A DNA stretch of 5,848 nt, from assembly GCA_003158895.1 (NCBI GenBank), contig PMLO01000259.1, positions 1 to 5,848 on the forward strand. Reading direction: 5' to 3'. This document shows, piece by piece, positions 1-5,535 of the stretch (positions are counted from its first letter, which is position 1; each line of letters starts with the position of its first letter). The notes under the pieces are model-generated. The model was given only the letters and a program-made list of their open reading frames with translations, ran no database searches and was not told where the DNA came from. The DNA is from Propionibacteriaceae bacterium. GTDB lineage: Bacteria > Actinomycetota > Actinomycetes > Propionibacteriales > Propionibacteriaceae. Both the position numbers and the translations under genes were made by a program.

Positions 1-39
1 ACGGACTCCGGCGCTGCGCGGTTCCGAGAGAGAGAAACG

Positions 40-1185
40 ATGGTTGATGATGAAGGCGATGGATCGGCTGTGCGGACGTTCGCAGGAAGGGTTCGGCGAG
101 TCGTGTTGACCGCCGCTTCCGTCTTGCTGGTCTCAGTGCTCGCTCTTGCTGGCGTCCTGCTGGTCTGGAGTCCGGGACGACCGACGCCGTTCGTGGATGC
201 GAACGGAACGGTGCTGACGGGCAGCATCTCCGAGAAGATCCACGTGAACATCAACGGTGTCGAACAGGGGATGTTCATCAAGGGCAAGGACTCGAGCAAT
301 CCCGTGCTGCTGTACCTCCATGGCGGCATGCCCGACTACTTCCTCACGCAGGACTACCCCACCGGTCTCGACGACTACTTCACCGTGGTCTGGTGGGAAC
401 AGCGCGGTTCAGGGCTCTCGTACAGCTCCGACATCCCACCGGAGAGCGTGAACCCGGACCAGCTGGTGGCCGACGCCCTGTCAGTGACGAACTACCTCCG
501 CGAGCGTTTCGGGCAGCAGAAGATCTATCTCATGGGGCACTCGGGCGGAACCTTCATCGGGATCCAGGCCGCTGCGCGGGCACCGGAGCTGTACCGCGCC
601 TACATAGCCGTGGCCCAGATGTCGAACCAGCTCGAGTCCGAGAAACTCGCATACTCCTACATGCTCCAGCGGTTCAAGGACGAAGGAAACACGAAGATGG
701 TGCGGGCTCTCGAAGGAGCACCCGTCACCGACTCCGTCCCACTGCCGGACTCGTACCTCTCGGTACGGGACTCCGCGATGCACAGCCTCGGCATCGGCAC
801 GACCCACGCCATGAGGTCAGTGGTCACCGGACTGCTACTCCGGTCCTTCGAGAACCGCGAGTACACGCTGCCAGAGAAGATCAACATGTGGCGTGGCAAG
901 GTCTTCTCCGGCACCCGGTTGTGGAACACCCAGCTCTCCACCGACCTCACCAAGAAGGTGACCCGACTCGACATCCCCGTCTACTTCTTCCACGGCGTGT
1001 ACGACTACACGGTCTCCTACTCGCTGGCCAAGTCCTACTACGACCAACTGGAAGCGCCGATGAAGGGTTTCTACACGTTCGCCGAGTCTGCGCACAGCCC
1101 CTTGTTCGAAGAGCCGAAGAGAATGTCCGAGATAATCCAGGGGGATGTGCTCGTAGGCGCCAACCGACTCGCCGACCACACGTAG
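40..1185 (+). CDS. Membrane-anchored alpha/beta hydrolase, proline-iminopeptidase-like
   Basis: This is a 381-residue serine hydrolase of the alpha/beta fold, close in layout to the proline iminopeptidase (S33) group; the substrate is unknown. A basic N-terminus (RVRR, 17-20) is followed by one hydrophobic segment at about 21-43, read as a signal anchor with the enzyme outside the membrane. The oxyanion-hole region is HGGMP (94-98), where S33 enzymes usually have HGGPG. WWEQRGSG (118-125) is typical of the family. The nucleophile elbow is GHSGG with Ser168. Asp322 (in VYDYTV) and His352 (in ESAHSP) complete the triad. The region between about 200 and 310 is the helical cap. The ATG at 40 follows a GAGAGA-type ribosome site and gives a sensible anchor. 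The frame is open upstream to the window edge, so a longer protein cannot be excluded. It is not linked by strand or context to the ars genes. The fold is secure, the peptidase activity is not. Confidence 0.88.
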   Translation: MVDDEGDGSAVRTFAGRVRRVVLTAASVLLVSVLALAGVLLVWSPGRPTPFVDANGTVLTGSISEKIHVNINGVEQGMFIKGKDSSNPVLLYLHGGMPDYFLTQDYPTGLDDYFTVVWWEQRGSGLSYSSDIPPESVNPDQLVADALSVTNYLRERFGQQKIYLMGHSGGTFIGIQAAARAPELYRAYIAVAQMSNQLESEKLAYSYMLQRFKDEGNTKMVRALEGAPVTDSVPLPDSYLSVRDSAMHSLGIGTTHAMRSVVTGLLLRSFENREYTLPEKINMWRGKVFSGTRLWNTQLSTDLTKKVTRLDIPVYFFHGVYDYTVSYSLAKSYYDQLEAPMKGFYTFAESAHSPLFEEPKRMSEIIQGDVLVGANRLADHT

Positions 1186-1348
1186 GCCCTCCTGCGGCCG
1201 GCAAACGCAGGTCACAGCCAACGGCCTGCGGGGAGGTCAGGTGCGCGGCTGGGCAACGGCCGGGCGCCGTCGTGGGGTGACGCGACGCACACGCGCAGCC
1301 GGAGCTCTCGGCGCTCGCTGTTCACGTCGGTGTTAAGCGGCTGGCACC

Positions 1349-1567
1349 ATGATCTCCTTCGAGGATCGCATCGTTGATGACGGCCGCGCGATGGCGGAGA
1401 CCGAGCGACAGCTCACGCAGCACAATCCCGCGGTGTCCGCTGAAGCGATCCACACCCTCGTCCAGAAGTCCTACCCCCGGCTGACTCCAGCCAAGGTCCA
1501 CCACTACCTGCCCATCCTGGTCTCGCGAGATGTGCAGGCGACCCTGCGCCGACGTCACGCCGCCTGA
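1349..1567 (+). CDS. Stand-alone three-helix-bundle (dimerization-type) small protein
   Basis: This 72-residue soluble protein has three predicted helices (about 9-24, 30-42 and 46-69). It closely resembles the N-terminal domain of the ArsC fusion encoded at 4105-4722. HHYLPILV here (51-58, preceded by KV) aligns with THYLPVLV there (47-54), and both share the same spacing to an upstream helix with conserved aliphatic positions. This domain type is known in actinobacteria as a three-helix-bundle dimerization domain, often fused to arsenate reductases. It contains no cysteine and no enzyme motif, so a binding or dimerization role is inferred, possibly with the ArsC fusion. It is convergent with the ABC permease gene, 54 bases away. 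No strong ribosome site is visible before the ATG at 1349, and no clear promoter was found in the 163 bases upstream. The gene call is supported by homology to the fused domain, not by signals. Confidence 0.72.
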   Translation: MISFEDRIVDDGRAMAETERQLTQHNPAVSAEAIHTLVQKSYPRLTPAKVHHYLPILVSRDVQATLRRRHAA

Positions 1568-1621
1568 CAGTCCCCCGGCCCATTGCGCGTCAGAGAGCCC
1601 GGTTCGCCGCGCTGGATAGTC

Positions 1622-2293
1622 CTACTTGACTAGTCGGCCCAACAGGCGGGCACCCGTGAGCAGCGTTGCTGTGATGATGGCGACCAGACCGTACGTGGGC
1701 AGCAATGTCGGCGGGAGGGGGTCTCCGGAGGCTGGAAGTGTGGCGGCCAGTTGTGGCACGGGCGCCATCCAGGGTGCCGCTTGGGCGAGACTGACGATGA
1801 TCAGGATGCACGCTGCCCAGCCAAGGCGCCCAGGAAGGACGCGGGCGACCAGGACGCCGAGGGAGGCCCCGACGGCGGCGATCGCGAGAAGGGCGAGCCC
1901 CGCCACCACTGCTTGTTGGGTGGTGAACCGTGGCACGGCGGTCGCCAGAAGGCTGTCGTAGGTGCAGATGGCCACCAGCAAGAGGAGTGGGAATGCGACC
2001 GCGAGGACAGCGGCAACTGACCATTTGGCGATCAGAATGCGGGTGGCCGAGCCTTGGCTGCTCGTGCTGATGAGTTCCAGGGCGGGCTCTTCGCTGTCCC
2101 CGGTCGTGTGGCCGAGCCAAGCAGCGAGTGCGAAGAGAACGACGAGGCTGATGTGGACCGTGTCGATGTCGACCGGCGGGGTGAGCCACACCCAGGTGAT
2201 CAGGCCGACGAGTACCAGGGCAGGTGGCGCCCACCTTTGGGTGACGACGAGCACGGCGAAGACATACCGCTCGGGCGCTGCGATCGTCTTCAC
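1622..2293 (-). CDS. ABC-2-like transporter permease, six membrane segments
   Basis: This 223-residue integral membrane protein has six hydrophobic segments at about 22-37, 46-62, 91-110, 126-150, 157-174 and 199-219. This layout is typical of ABC-2-type export permeases in small two-gene systems. The GTG start at 2293 overlaps the TGA stop of the ATPase gene by four bases (GTGA, 2293-2290), and an AGAGG ribosome site sits seven bases upstream inside that gene. Translation is therefore probably coupled to the ATPase, and the two proteins presumably form one exporter. There is no soluble substrate-binding protein, which fits export, not import. A hydrophilic loop at about 63-90 includes an acidic stretch (DSEEPALEL). 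The substrate is unknown. It shows no resemblance to ArsB or Acr3, so it should not be called an arsenite pump on context alone. The gene ends convergently with the small protein gene at 1349-1567. Confidence 0.8.
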   Translation of the reverse strand: MKTIAAPERYVFAVLVVTQRWAPPALVLVGLITWVWLTPPVDIDTVHISLVVLFALAAWLGHTTGDSEEPALELISTSSQGSATRILIAKWSVAAVLAVAFPLLLLVAICTYDSLLATAVPRFTTQQAVVAGLALLAIAAVGASLGVLVARVLPGRLGWAACILIIVSLAQAAPWMAPVPQLAATLPASGDPLPPTLLPTYGLVAIITATLLTGARLLGRLVK

Positions 2294-3120
2294 GGCTCGA
2301 CCTCTGGCTCGACGGGGTTGAGCCGAATCACCAGCAGGTGGAGGTCAAGGGCGCCTTGGAGGAACCTTCCGACCTCTGTAGCGGGCACCCGATAGCGAAT
2401 CGCGCCGTCTGGGGCCGAGGTTGCTGCGAACGGGGTGGCGGGATGGGGCTCGTTGAGGTCGATGGCGACCGTTGGTTCGTCGGTAGGGTGCGCCGGGCGA
2501 GCTGTTCTGGTCGTCTCGCCCAGCTTCCCAGCCTCGAGAGTGACGACGCGCCCCATGCTGCCGAGGTCATCAGTGTGGGTGGCGATCAGGAACGTACAGC
2601 CCTGGGCGAGCCGTTCAGCCACGATGGTGACGAGTTCGGCGCACCCAGCTGGATCAAGGGCGACGAATGGTTCGTCCATCACGATCAGGTCAACAGAACG
2701 CATCAGTGCCTGGGTGAGGATCACCTTGCGCAAGTTCCCTCGAGACAGGGTTCCCATGGGCGCGTCGAGACCAGGAACGAGCCGTAGACGATCGGCAATC
2801 CGTTCCGCAGTCGAGGTCGCGTGCGGTGTCCGGGCAAGCTGCGCGAGGTGCGCGAGGTAGGCACGTGCGGTCATCCGGGCCGGGGGCAAGACGCGGTCGG
2901 GGACGACGCCCATGGCGCTGTAACCACGGTGCACCGTGCCGTGCGTCGGGAGGCTGAATCCGCACGCGACTCGCAGCAGGGTCGACTTTCCCGACCCGTT
3001 CCCGCCATGGAGCTGGATCAGGCTCGCGGCGTTCAGCCGGAGTGAGATCTGGTCGAGGACCAAGGGGCCAGCGCGCCGGTACCGCTTCGACACCGCGGTG
3101 AGTTCAACGACGGGCGCCAC
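2290..3120 (-). CDS. ABC transporter ATP-binding protein
   Basis: This 276-residue ABC ATPase energises the permease encoded immediately downstream. The Walker A is GGNGSGKST (39-47), the signature is LSRGN (125-129, a variant of LSGGQ), the Walker B is LIVMDEP (145-151), the D-loop is LDPA (155-158) and the switch histidine is His182 in ATHTDD. The Q-loop position (near GVVPD, 71-75) carries no glutamine. This form (LSRGxxRK with a weak Q-loop) is common in small export ATPases of the ABC-2/CcmA-like kind. The catalytic domain ends at about residue 200. Some 70 further residues, rich in Pro, Ala and Thr, then end in a more ordered segment (RYRVPATEVGRFLQ, about 243-256); their role is unknown. 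The start is GTG at 3120 with no Shine-Dalgarno sequence, but a TATGGT box lies six bases upstream, so the mRNA may be leaderless. It sits 66 bases after the last arsC-like gene, on the same strand. Confidence 0.9.
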   Translation of the reverse strand: MAPVVELTAVSKRYRRAGPLVLDQISLRLNAASLIQLHGGNGSGKSTLLRVACGFSLPTHGTVHRGYSAMGVVPDRVLPPARMTARAYLAHLAQLARTPHATSTAERIADRLRLVPGLDAPMGTLSRGNLRKVILTQALMRSVDLIVMDEPFVALDPAGCAELVTIVAERLAQGCTFLIATHTDDLGSMGRVVTLEAGKLGETTRTARPAHPTDEPTVAIDLNEPHPATPFAATSAPDGAIRYRVPATEVGRFLQGALDLHLLVIRLNPVEPEVEP

Positions 3121-3126
3121 GGCTAG

Positions 3127-3132
3127 ACCATA
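3127..3132 (-). promoter_or_regulatory. Possible -10 box for leaderless transcription of the ABC genes
   Basis: TATGGT fits TANNNT and lies six bases before the ATPase GTG at 3120, so transcription would start at or next to the start codon. No Shine-Dalgarno sequence is visible there, which fits a leaderless mRNA, a common arrangement in actinobacteria. No convincing -35 box was found. If used, it makes the ABC pair a unit separate from the ars operon. Confidence 0.35.
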
Positions 3133-3166
3133 TCGCCGGGTTTACGCCAAGGGTTCTGCTTCCCTT

Positions 3167-3185
3167 CGGGTCGTCAGGAGACCCG
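3167..3185 (-). terminator. Short hairpin just after the last ars gene
   Basis: Immediately after the TAG stop (3189-3187), CGGGTC and GACCCG form a perfect 6-bp stem around a 7-base loop. There is no U run after it, so it is at most a weak terminator or an mRNA-end stabiliser between the ars genes and the ABC genes. Confidence 0.25.
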
Positions 3186-3186
3186 G

Positions 3187-3651
3187 CTATTCACTCTCGC
3201 CGCGACAGGGCTCTGCGTCCCTGCCGAGCATCTCTGCAGCCAGATCGGTGACGTGGCGCTGGAGGTCGTCTCGTACAAGCCGCATGCGCTGCATGCCCTC
3301 GATCCCACGCTCCGAAGGCTCGACGGTCTCCCAGACCTCGATCTGGCCGACCATCCCCGGCAGCGGATCGACGTGGGCATCGCCGCCCGTGACGATGACC
3401 CGGTCGACTCGCCCCAGGACTGCAGGGTCGATGGACTTGGGATGCTCCCCGGCAAAGGTCGCGCCAAGCTCCGCGACTGCCTGCGCCGACTGCTCGTTCA
3501 GGCGGTCGCCCGGGTTGGTCCCGGCTGAGTAGACCTGGACAGCGTCGCCGGCAAGCTGGCGCATCAGCGCGGCCGCCATCTGGGACTTGCCGCCGTTCTT
3601 GACGCACACGAAGAGCACGGACGGGCGCCCGCCGGGACCGGAGGTTGTCAC
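3187..3651 (-). CDS. Divergent low-molecular-weight phosphatase / arsenate-reductase-like protein (CX5K loop)
   Basis: This 154-residue protein has the LMW tyrosine phosphatase/ArsC fold. The phosphate-binding loop is CVKNGGKS, with Cys16 and a lysine (Lys22) where the family has its catalytic arginine (CX5R). The usual Asp-Pro general-acid motif is replaced by Glu-Pro (VWETVEPSE, 106-114). The MGCGDSCP stretch found in its two upstream paralogues is absent. The only other cysteine is Cys149, six residues from the C-terminus, where it could act as a resolving thiol. Similar CVKNGGKS proteins accompany arsenate reductases in other actinobacteria (ArsC1'-type), so the variation is probably a subfamily trait, not decay. 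The GTG start at 3651 overlaps the TGA stop of the preceding arsC by four bases (GTGA), which implies coupled translation. Activity on arsenate is possible but not shown by the sequence; a phosphate- or arsenate-binding role without catalysis is the alternative. Confidence 0.85.
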   Translation of the reverse strand: MTTSGPGGRPSVLFVCVKNGGKSQMAAALMRQLAGDAVQVYSAGTNPGDRLNEQSAQAVAELGATFAGEHPKSIDPAVLGRVDRVIVTGGDAHVDPLPGMVGQIEVWETVEPSERGIEGMQRMRLVRDDLQRHVTDLAAEMLGRDAEPCRGESE

Positions 3652-4070
3652 GACTGCTCGAGGTCGACGTTGAGCTCGCCGAGGAGCTCGGTGACGCGGC
3701 GTTTGATGTCGTCGCGGATCGGGCGTACAGCTTCGACGCCCTGCCCGGCGGGATCGTCAAGGGTCCAGTCGACGTATCGCTTACCGGGGTAGTACGGGCA
3801 GCTGTCGCCGCAGCCCATGGTGATCACGACGTCGGAGGCTTGTACGGCTTGGGGGGTGAGGATCTTGGGCTTCTCCGCGGAGATGTCGATGCCGTCCTCG
3901 AGCATCGCCTCGCGCACGGCGGGGTTGATGGAGGCGGCGGGAGCGGAGCCGGCGGACCGGACCTCGACCGCACCGTGGGACAGGTGGGAGGTGTAGGCGG
4001 CGCCCATCTGGGAGCGGCCTGCGTTGTGGACGCAGACGAACAGGACGGACGGGCGCGTGGCGGTGGTCAT
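3648..4070 (-). CDS. arsC: Arsenate reductase (LMWP-type, probably arsenate-mycothiol transferase)
   Basis: This 140-residue cytosolic enzyme reduces arsenate to arsenite. Its P-loop is CVHNAGRS, with nucleophile Cys13 and Arg19. The general acid is Asp106 in LDDPAG. The MGCGDSCPYYPGKRY stretch (85-99) carries Cys87 and Cys91 and is characteristic of actinobacterial ArsC enzymes. In relatives of this kind, arsenate bound at the P-loop cysteine is passed to mycothiol and released by mycoredoxin; that mechanism is taken from the family and not visible here. The length is that of a single-domain ArsC. It begins at ATG 4070, with AAAGG ten bases upstream. It lies 34 bases after the fused ArsC gene and overlaps the next gene by four bases. 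It and the ArsC domain of the upstream gene are clear paralogues, most simply explained by tandem duplication. Confidence 0.92.
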   Translation of the reverse strand: MTTATRPSVLFVCVHNAGRSQMGAAYTSHLSHGAVEVRSAGSAPAASINPAVREAMLEDGIDISAEKPKILTPQAVQASDVVITMGCGDSCPYYPGKRYVDWTLDDPAGQGVEAVRPIRDDIKRRVTELLGELNVDLEQS

Positions 4071-4104
4071 CAGAGGTGAGCCTTTCGGAAGAGAGCTGTC
4101 TTGG

Positions 4105-4722
4105 TCAGTGAAGGACTTCGCGAAGCAGGGTCGTGACGCGGGCTTGGATGTCGTCGCGGATCTCGCGCACCACGTGGATGGGCTGGCCGGCTGGGTCGGC
4201 GACGTCCCAGTCCTCGTAGCGCTTGCCTGGGAAGTACGGGCACGAATCCCCGCAGCCCATGGTGATGATCACGTCGGCTGCCTTCAGCGCGGAGTCCGTG
4301 AGCGGTTTCGGATAGGCGGACGTGAGCTCTATCCCGCGCTCGCGCAGAGCCTCGACCACGATCGGGTTGATCTCAGTGGTCGGCTGTGAACCGGCCGAGC
4401 GGACGTGTACGTGGCCGGCGGACAGGTGCTCGGCCAGCGCGGCCGCCATCTGGCTTCGACCGGCGTTGTGGACACACACGAACAGCAGCTCAGGCACGCT
4501 CTTGGCGATCCGCCCGTCCGCCTGCGCCTGCGCTTTGAGCTGCTCCTTGGCCTGCTTGGCGACCAGGACCGGCAGATAGTGGGTCACTGTGGCATTCACC
4601 GCGAGTGTCTGGTGCGCATTGGCCACCGCCCGGGCGATGTCGTCCCTGCTGAAGACACCCTCGTAGGAGTACGCCAGGTCGTCGACCAGCCTGGCGTACG
4701 GGTCGTCGGTCGTGCTGGTCAT
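4105..4722 (-). CDS. arsC: Three-helix-bundle domain fused to arsenate reductase ArsC
   Basis: This 205-residue protein has two parts. Residues 8-65 form a three-helix-bundle domain (YARLVDDLAYSYEG, then THYLPVLVAKQAKEQL at 47-62), thought to drive dimerization. Residues 77-205 are a complete LMWP-type arsenate reductase. The catalytic loop is CVHNAGRS with Cys83 and Arg89, the general acid is Asp176 (VADPAG), and Cys157 and Cys161 lie in MGCGDSCPYFPGKRY. It should convert arsenate to arsenite in the cytosol, probably with mycothiol as thiol partner as in related actinobacterial enzymes. The ATG at 4722 has a good AGGAG ribosome site seven bases upstream; that site could pair with CTCC next to the ATG (GGAG-AAC-CTCC), a possible minor brake on translation. 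It lies 24 bases after the regulator gene. The fused domain recurs as a free protein at 1349-1567 on the other strand. Confidence 0.92.
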   Translation of the reverse strand: MTSTTDDPYARLVDDLAYSYEGVFSRDDIARAVANAHQTLAVNATVTHYLPVLVAKQAKEQLKAQAQADGRIAKSVPELLFVCVHNAGRSQMAAALAEHLSAGHVHVRSAGSQPTTEINPIVVEALRERGIELTSAYPKPLTDSALKAADVIITMGCGDSCPYFPGKRYEDWDVADPAGQPIHVVREIRDDIQARVTTLLREVLH

Positions 4723-4746
4723 GGAGGTTCTCCTCGCTCGTAGCGT

Positions 4747-5412
4747 CTACTGCGCGCTGCTCAGCGCGTGGTGCAAGTCGTGGATCCGGGTCTGGATCGC
4801 GTCGCAGGTGTCGTCGAAGGACGTCACCGCCGCGGTGGGCACGGGATCGGGGATTGACCAATGCCACCGCTCGACTTCGGTGGGCAGCGTCTCGTGCACG
4901 TGGTCGCAGACCGCGATCACCAGGTCTCCGGTCACGAGCGTGTCCCGCAGTTGGTGCATGTCACCGTCGATGTCGAGCCCTCGCCGCAGAGCCGTCTGAA
5001 CCGTCATCGGGTGCGGGACGGGCGATGGCTTCGTGCCCGCGTCGACGACCGGTACGTCGCTGACCTGTCGCCACAAGGCCGCCGCGAGCTTGGAGCGGGC
5101 GGAGTTCTGGGTGCACACGAACGCGACCCTGCGCGGACGCGGTACGCCCGGCGCCCCGATCGCCACCAGCGCAACCGCCTCCGGGTCGTCACGCCGCAAC
5201 GAAAGGTAGCTCTTGCGGCCGTCATGCTCACCCCCATGACGTACTGCGATGCCCGACTCGACCAAGGTCTTCACGTGATGCGCCACCAGGGAGGTCGACA
5301 GGCTCCACTTCTCGCCGATCTCCCCCGGCGACAGGTCCCGGGTCAGCAGAGCCTGCGCGATGGCCAACCGGTTCGGTTCCGCCAGCGCTTGGTGGGCGAG
5401 CAACGCATCCAC
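4747..5412 (-). CDS. arsR: ArsR-type HTH regulator fused to LMW phosphatase / arsenate reductase domain
   Basis: This 221-residue two-domain protein is the first gene of the ars operon. Residues 1-75 form an ArsR/SmtB winged helix: LAEPNRLAIAQAL (10-22), recognition helix around STSLVAHHVKTL (39-50) and wing near GRKSYLSL (65-72). Residues 95-221 form an LMWP/ArsC domain with P-loop CTQNSARS (Cys100, Arg106) and general acid Asp189 in WSIPDPVP. The DNA-binding half contains no cysteine, so a classical ArsR thiolate site for As(III) cannot be there; the only cysteines are 100, 169 and 203. Such ArsR-LMWP fusions occur in other actinobacteria. It is expected to bind the inverted repeat directly upstream and repress its own operon. 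GTG 5412 is the earliest possible start because an in-frame TGA lies four codons upstream, inside the operator. Whether the phosphatase half is catalytic or a sensor is open. Confidence 0.9.
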   Translation of the reverse strand: MDALLAHQALAEPNRLAIAQALLTRDLSPGEIGEKWSLSTSLVAHHVKTLVESGIAVRHGGEHDGRKSYLSLRRDDPEAVALVAIGAPGVPRPRRVAFVCTQNSARSKLAAALWRQVSDVPVVDAGTKPSPVPHPMTVQTALRRGLDIDGDMHQLRDTLVTGDLVIAVCDHVHETLPTEVERWHWSIPDPVPTAAVTSFDDTCDAIQTRIHDLHHALSSAQ

Positions 5413-5418
5413 GAATAT

Positions 5419-5423
5419 CCCTC
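5419..5423 (-). promoter_or_regulatory. Ribosome-binding site of the ArsR fusion, overlapping the operator
   Basis: GAGGG lies six bases before the GTG at 5412 and supports that start. Four of its five bases belong to the right arm of the operator repeat, so in the mRNA the site can pair with CCTC of the left arm. This could weaken translation of the regulator independently of protein binding. Confidence 0.6.
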
Positions 5424-5437
5424 AATCACTATTGAGG
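5420..5437 (-). promoter_or_regulatory. Probable ArsR operator (7-bp perfect inverted repeat)
   Basis: On the coding strand of the regulator the sequence is CCTCAAT-AGTG-ATTGAGG. It is a perfect 7-bp inverted repeat with a 4-base centre, containing the TCAAT/ATTGA half-sites typical of ArsR/SmtB operators. It ends seven bases before the GTG start at 5412. Binding here would cover the predicted transcription start and the ribosome site, so simple repression is expected. Confidence 0.75.
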
Positions 5438-5449
5438 CAATTCTTGCCT
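5435..5449 (-). repeat. Second inverted repeat in the ars promoter
   Basis: AGGCAA-GAA-TTGCCT is a perfect 6-bp inverted repeat that shares three bases (5435-5437) with the edge of the ArsR operator and contains the putative -10 box. It may be a second regulator site or part of an extended operator, or it may be chance; nothing else in the window repeats it. Confidence 0.45.
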
Positions 5450-5469
5450 GCGCTGCACTCCTACGTCAA
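5440..5469 (-). promoter_or_regulatory. Putative ars operon promoter
   Basis: A TTGACG -35 box (5469-5464) is followed, after an 18-base spacer, by AAGAAT (5445-5440), which matches four of six bases of the -10 consensus. The transcription start would fall at about 5433, inside the 5420-5437 operator. The -35 box is good and the -10 is poor, so the exact start is uncertain. Confidence 0.4.
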
Positions 5470-5535
5470 TCGCGTCACCGAACCGATCGGATCCCGGCCT
5501 CAGGTGGCGAACGGACGCTGGCCCGTAGAAGGCAG

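Noticed and set aside
1206..1230. Inverted repeat CGCAGG...CCTGCG after the hydrolase gene as a terminator
   Set aside because: The 6-bp arms are separated by a 13-base loop and no T run follows; such pairs are frequent by chance at this GC content.
393..1280. Long + strand open frame overlapping the hydrolase gene
   Set aside because: It is read in another frame of a gene with an intact catalytic triad; its composition (Arg, Pro, His) is that of a shadow frame.
1186..1348. Additional small gene or RNA gene between the hydrolase and the three-helix protein
   Set aside because: No frame with a plausible start and composition, no tRNA-like fold and no repeated units were seen.
1622..2293. ABC permease as an arsenite efflux pump
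   Set aside because: The six-segment ABC-2-like layout and the coupling to an ATPase do not resemble ArsB or Acr3; gene proximity alone is not enough.
5480..5493. Near-palindrome around CCGATCGG between the edge gene and the ars promoter
   Set aside because: It has a central mismatch pair, no partner copy and no T run; it could be an operator or a terminator remnant, but nothing favours either.
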